DNA of 26,603 bases from Psychrobacter sp. (GTDB taxonomy: Bacteria > Pseudomonadota > Gammaproteobacteria > Pseudomonadales > Moraxellaceae): contig JAHHUJ010000003.1 in the NCBI GenBank assembly GCA_020024075.1, positions 1-26,603 of the forward strand. The letters run 5' to 3'. Below the pieces are notes generated by a model, which did not search any database, was not told the origin of the DNA, and worked only from the letters and a program-made list of their open reading frames with translations. Positions 25,554-26,603 of this stretch are shown one piece after another. Every line of letters begins with the position of its first letter. The stretch's first letter is position 1. The position numbers and the translations under genes are program-made.

Positions 25554-25595
25554 GTCAGTATTACTTTATTACCAGTCAGTATCGCTTTATTACCA
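25554..25595. repeat. 21-bp tandem repeat in the divergent spacer
   Basis: Two 21-bp units (25554-25574 and 25575-25595; shared starts GTCAGTAT, shared ends CTTTATTACCA) differ at two bases. A partial third copy (GTATTG) follows. They lie between the ABC exporter and the divergent DMT gene. Confidence 0.85.
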
Positions 25596-25670
25596 GTATT
25601 GATAGGTGGTATTGCTATTGTAGGATAAAAAGAGGCATTCATCTGCCTTATTGAACTTTATGCAATTGCT

Positions 25671-25700
25671 TCAACAAAGACATGGTTTATGATGTAATAT
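25671..25700 (+). promoter_or_regulatory. Candidate promoter of the EamA transporter gene
   Basis: TCAACA (25671-25676) and TAATAT (25695-25700) are separated by 18 bases, giving a transcript start about 25 bases before the ATG at 25733. Both hexamers are imperfect. Confidence 0.35.
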
Positions 25701-25732
25701 ATTGTTACATTTAATTTAAGGAAGATTTATTT

Positions 25733-26603
25733 ATGAGCTATCTTGTTATTGCTGTGCTTTGTAGTGTAGCCGTTTCGATACTACTGAAAGTCTTACGCCA
25801 GCACGACATAGATATCCGCCAAACCATAGTGGCAGGGTATCCGGTGGCCTTTGTTTTAACTTGGGCGATCTTAAAGCCAGACTTGAGTGCTGTGGCGGAC
25901 TTAAATACGGCTTGGGGTATTATACTGCTATTAGGTGTCTTGTTGCCGTTGGTGTTTGTTATTTTAGGGCGTGCGATTGAATCTGTGGGAATGATTGCCA
26001 CTGATGCCGCCCAGCGTCTTTCGCTGATTATCCCTATTGTGGCAGCGTTCGCTTTATTTGGTGAAGTGCTGACTTTACAGCGTACTTGGGGCATATTTCT
26101 AGGCTTTTTAGCACTAGTGGCTCTGCTTTATCGCAAGCCTGAGAAGGCCAAAGCTAATAACTCTATTTATGCGACAACCGATACACATCAAAAGAGCGGT
26201 ATGACCAAAGTGCCGGTGGGGTTTTGGCTGCTTGGGGTCTGGGTAGGTTATGGTGTCATTGATATTTTGTTCAAGCAAGTGGCTAAGCAGGGTGCTGCCT
26301 TTCCGTTGACCTTATTTATCGCATTCGGTATGGCTGGGGTGCTGTTATTTTTATATTTATTGGTCAACAAAACCCAATGGCAGAGCAAAGCTTTGGCCTC
26401 AGGTCTGCTATTAGGCGCGTTAAATATGGGTAATATTTATGCCTATATTAAGGCGCATCAAGTGCTTTCAGACTCTCCAAGTGTGGTATTTACCGGTATG
26501 AACGTTGGGGTAATTGCGGTAGCAACTTTGGTTGGGGTGTTTGCCTTTAAGGAATCACTGAACAAGTTGAATATGCTCGGTATTGTGTTGGCTGTTGCTT
26601 GTG
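25733..26603 (+). CDS. EamA/DMT-family transporter (3' end cut by window)
   Basis: The frame is open from ATG 25733 to the window end (290 codons, no stop), so the C-terminus is missing, though the usual length of about 290-300 residues suggests little is lost. The protein is ten hydrophobic helices in two homologous halves (about 1-133 and 162-290). They are joined by a polar linker (134-160, with KPEKAKANN). RLSLIIPIVAAFALFGEVLT (95-114) is the typical helix-4 region with its conserved Pro and Glu, repeated as VVFTGMNVGVIAVATLVGVF with FKES in the second half. AAGGAAG precedes the ATG by nine bases. The substrate is unknown; members export amino acids, metabolites or drugs. Confidence 0.87.
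   Translation, partial: MSYLVIAVLCSVAVSILLKVLRQHDIDIRQTIVAGYPVAFVLTWAILKPDLSAVADLNTAWGIILLLGVLLPLVFVILGRAIESVGMIATDAAQRLSLIIPIVAAFALFGEVLTLQRTWGIFLGFLALVALLYRKPEKAKANNSIYATTDTHQKSGMTKVPVGFWLLGVWVGYGVIDILFKQVAKQGAAFPLTLFIAFGMAGVLLFLYLLVNKTQWQSKALASGLLLGALNMGNIYAYIKAHQVLSDSPSVVFTGMNVGVIAVATLVGVFAFKESLNKLNMLGIVLAVAC

Noticed and set aside
25738..26094. Minus-strand 118-codon frame at the right edge
   Set aside because: The plus strand of the same region encodes a clear EamA transporter with a ribosome-binding site; the minus frame has no recognisable features.
1..26603. CRISPR array, tRNA, rRNA, insertion sequence or prophage
   Set aside because: No regularly spaced repeat array, cloverleaf, rRNA-like sequence or transposase or integrase frame was seen; the tandem repeats have only two clear copies each.

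Overview
This window is chromosomal DNA from a gammaproteobacterium. Moraxellaceae, most likely Psychrobacter or a close relative, fits best. That rests on the combination of a Na+-NQR operon, NhaD, lone hisA, AT-rich spacers and the style of the proteins; no rRNA or other marker gene is present, so the genus is an inference. Nearly all of the sequence is explained by 17 full-length protein genes plus one gene that runs off the right edge. I see no tRNA, rRNA, CRISPR, transposase or phage gene.

Left part (1-10.7 kb): a sodium-energetics neighbourhood. nhaD (Na+/H+ antiporter) and apbE (the FMN transferase that flavinylates NqrB and NqrC) lie on the minus strand. The six-gene nqrABCDEF operon follows, also on the minus strand, with overlapping or near-overlapping genes. 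All FMN-attachment threonines and Fe-S cysteines checked are present. Between apbE and nqr, on the plus strand, sits the oddest gene of the window: a stand-alone acyltransferase resembling the AT domain of type I fatty acid synthases rather than FabD. A strong bidirectional terminator separates it from nqrF.

Middle (10.7-16.4 kb): a divergent 388-base spacer precedes hisA, followed by an MscS-type channel with a signal peptide and a periplasmic BON domain, then a zinc-free MDR oxidoreductase. An AlkB-like dioxygenase is convergent with the oxidoreductase. An alpha/beta hydrolase follows on the minus strand.

Right part (16.4-25.5 kb): a minus-strand export locus. In transcription order it holds an HlyD/YhiI-like adaptor, an RbbA-like fused ATPase-ATPase-permease, a YhhJ-like ABC-2 permease and a NodT-family outer-membrane lipoprotein. 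Together these could form a complete envelope-spanning ABC efflux pump. A separate MsbA/MdlB-like ABC exporter lies just upstream. At the right edge a divergent EamA/DMT transporter begins and is cut by the window end.

A window-wide pattern is that five spacers carry a two-copy tandem duplication of 16-21 bp and a sixth carries a degenerate 14-15-bp array. One duplication directly abuts the best -10 element of the efflux operon.
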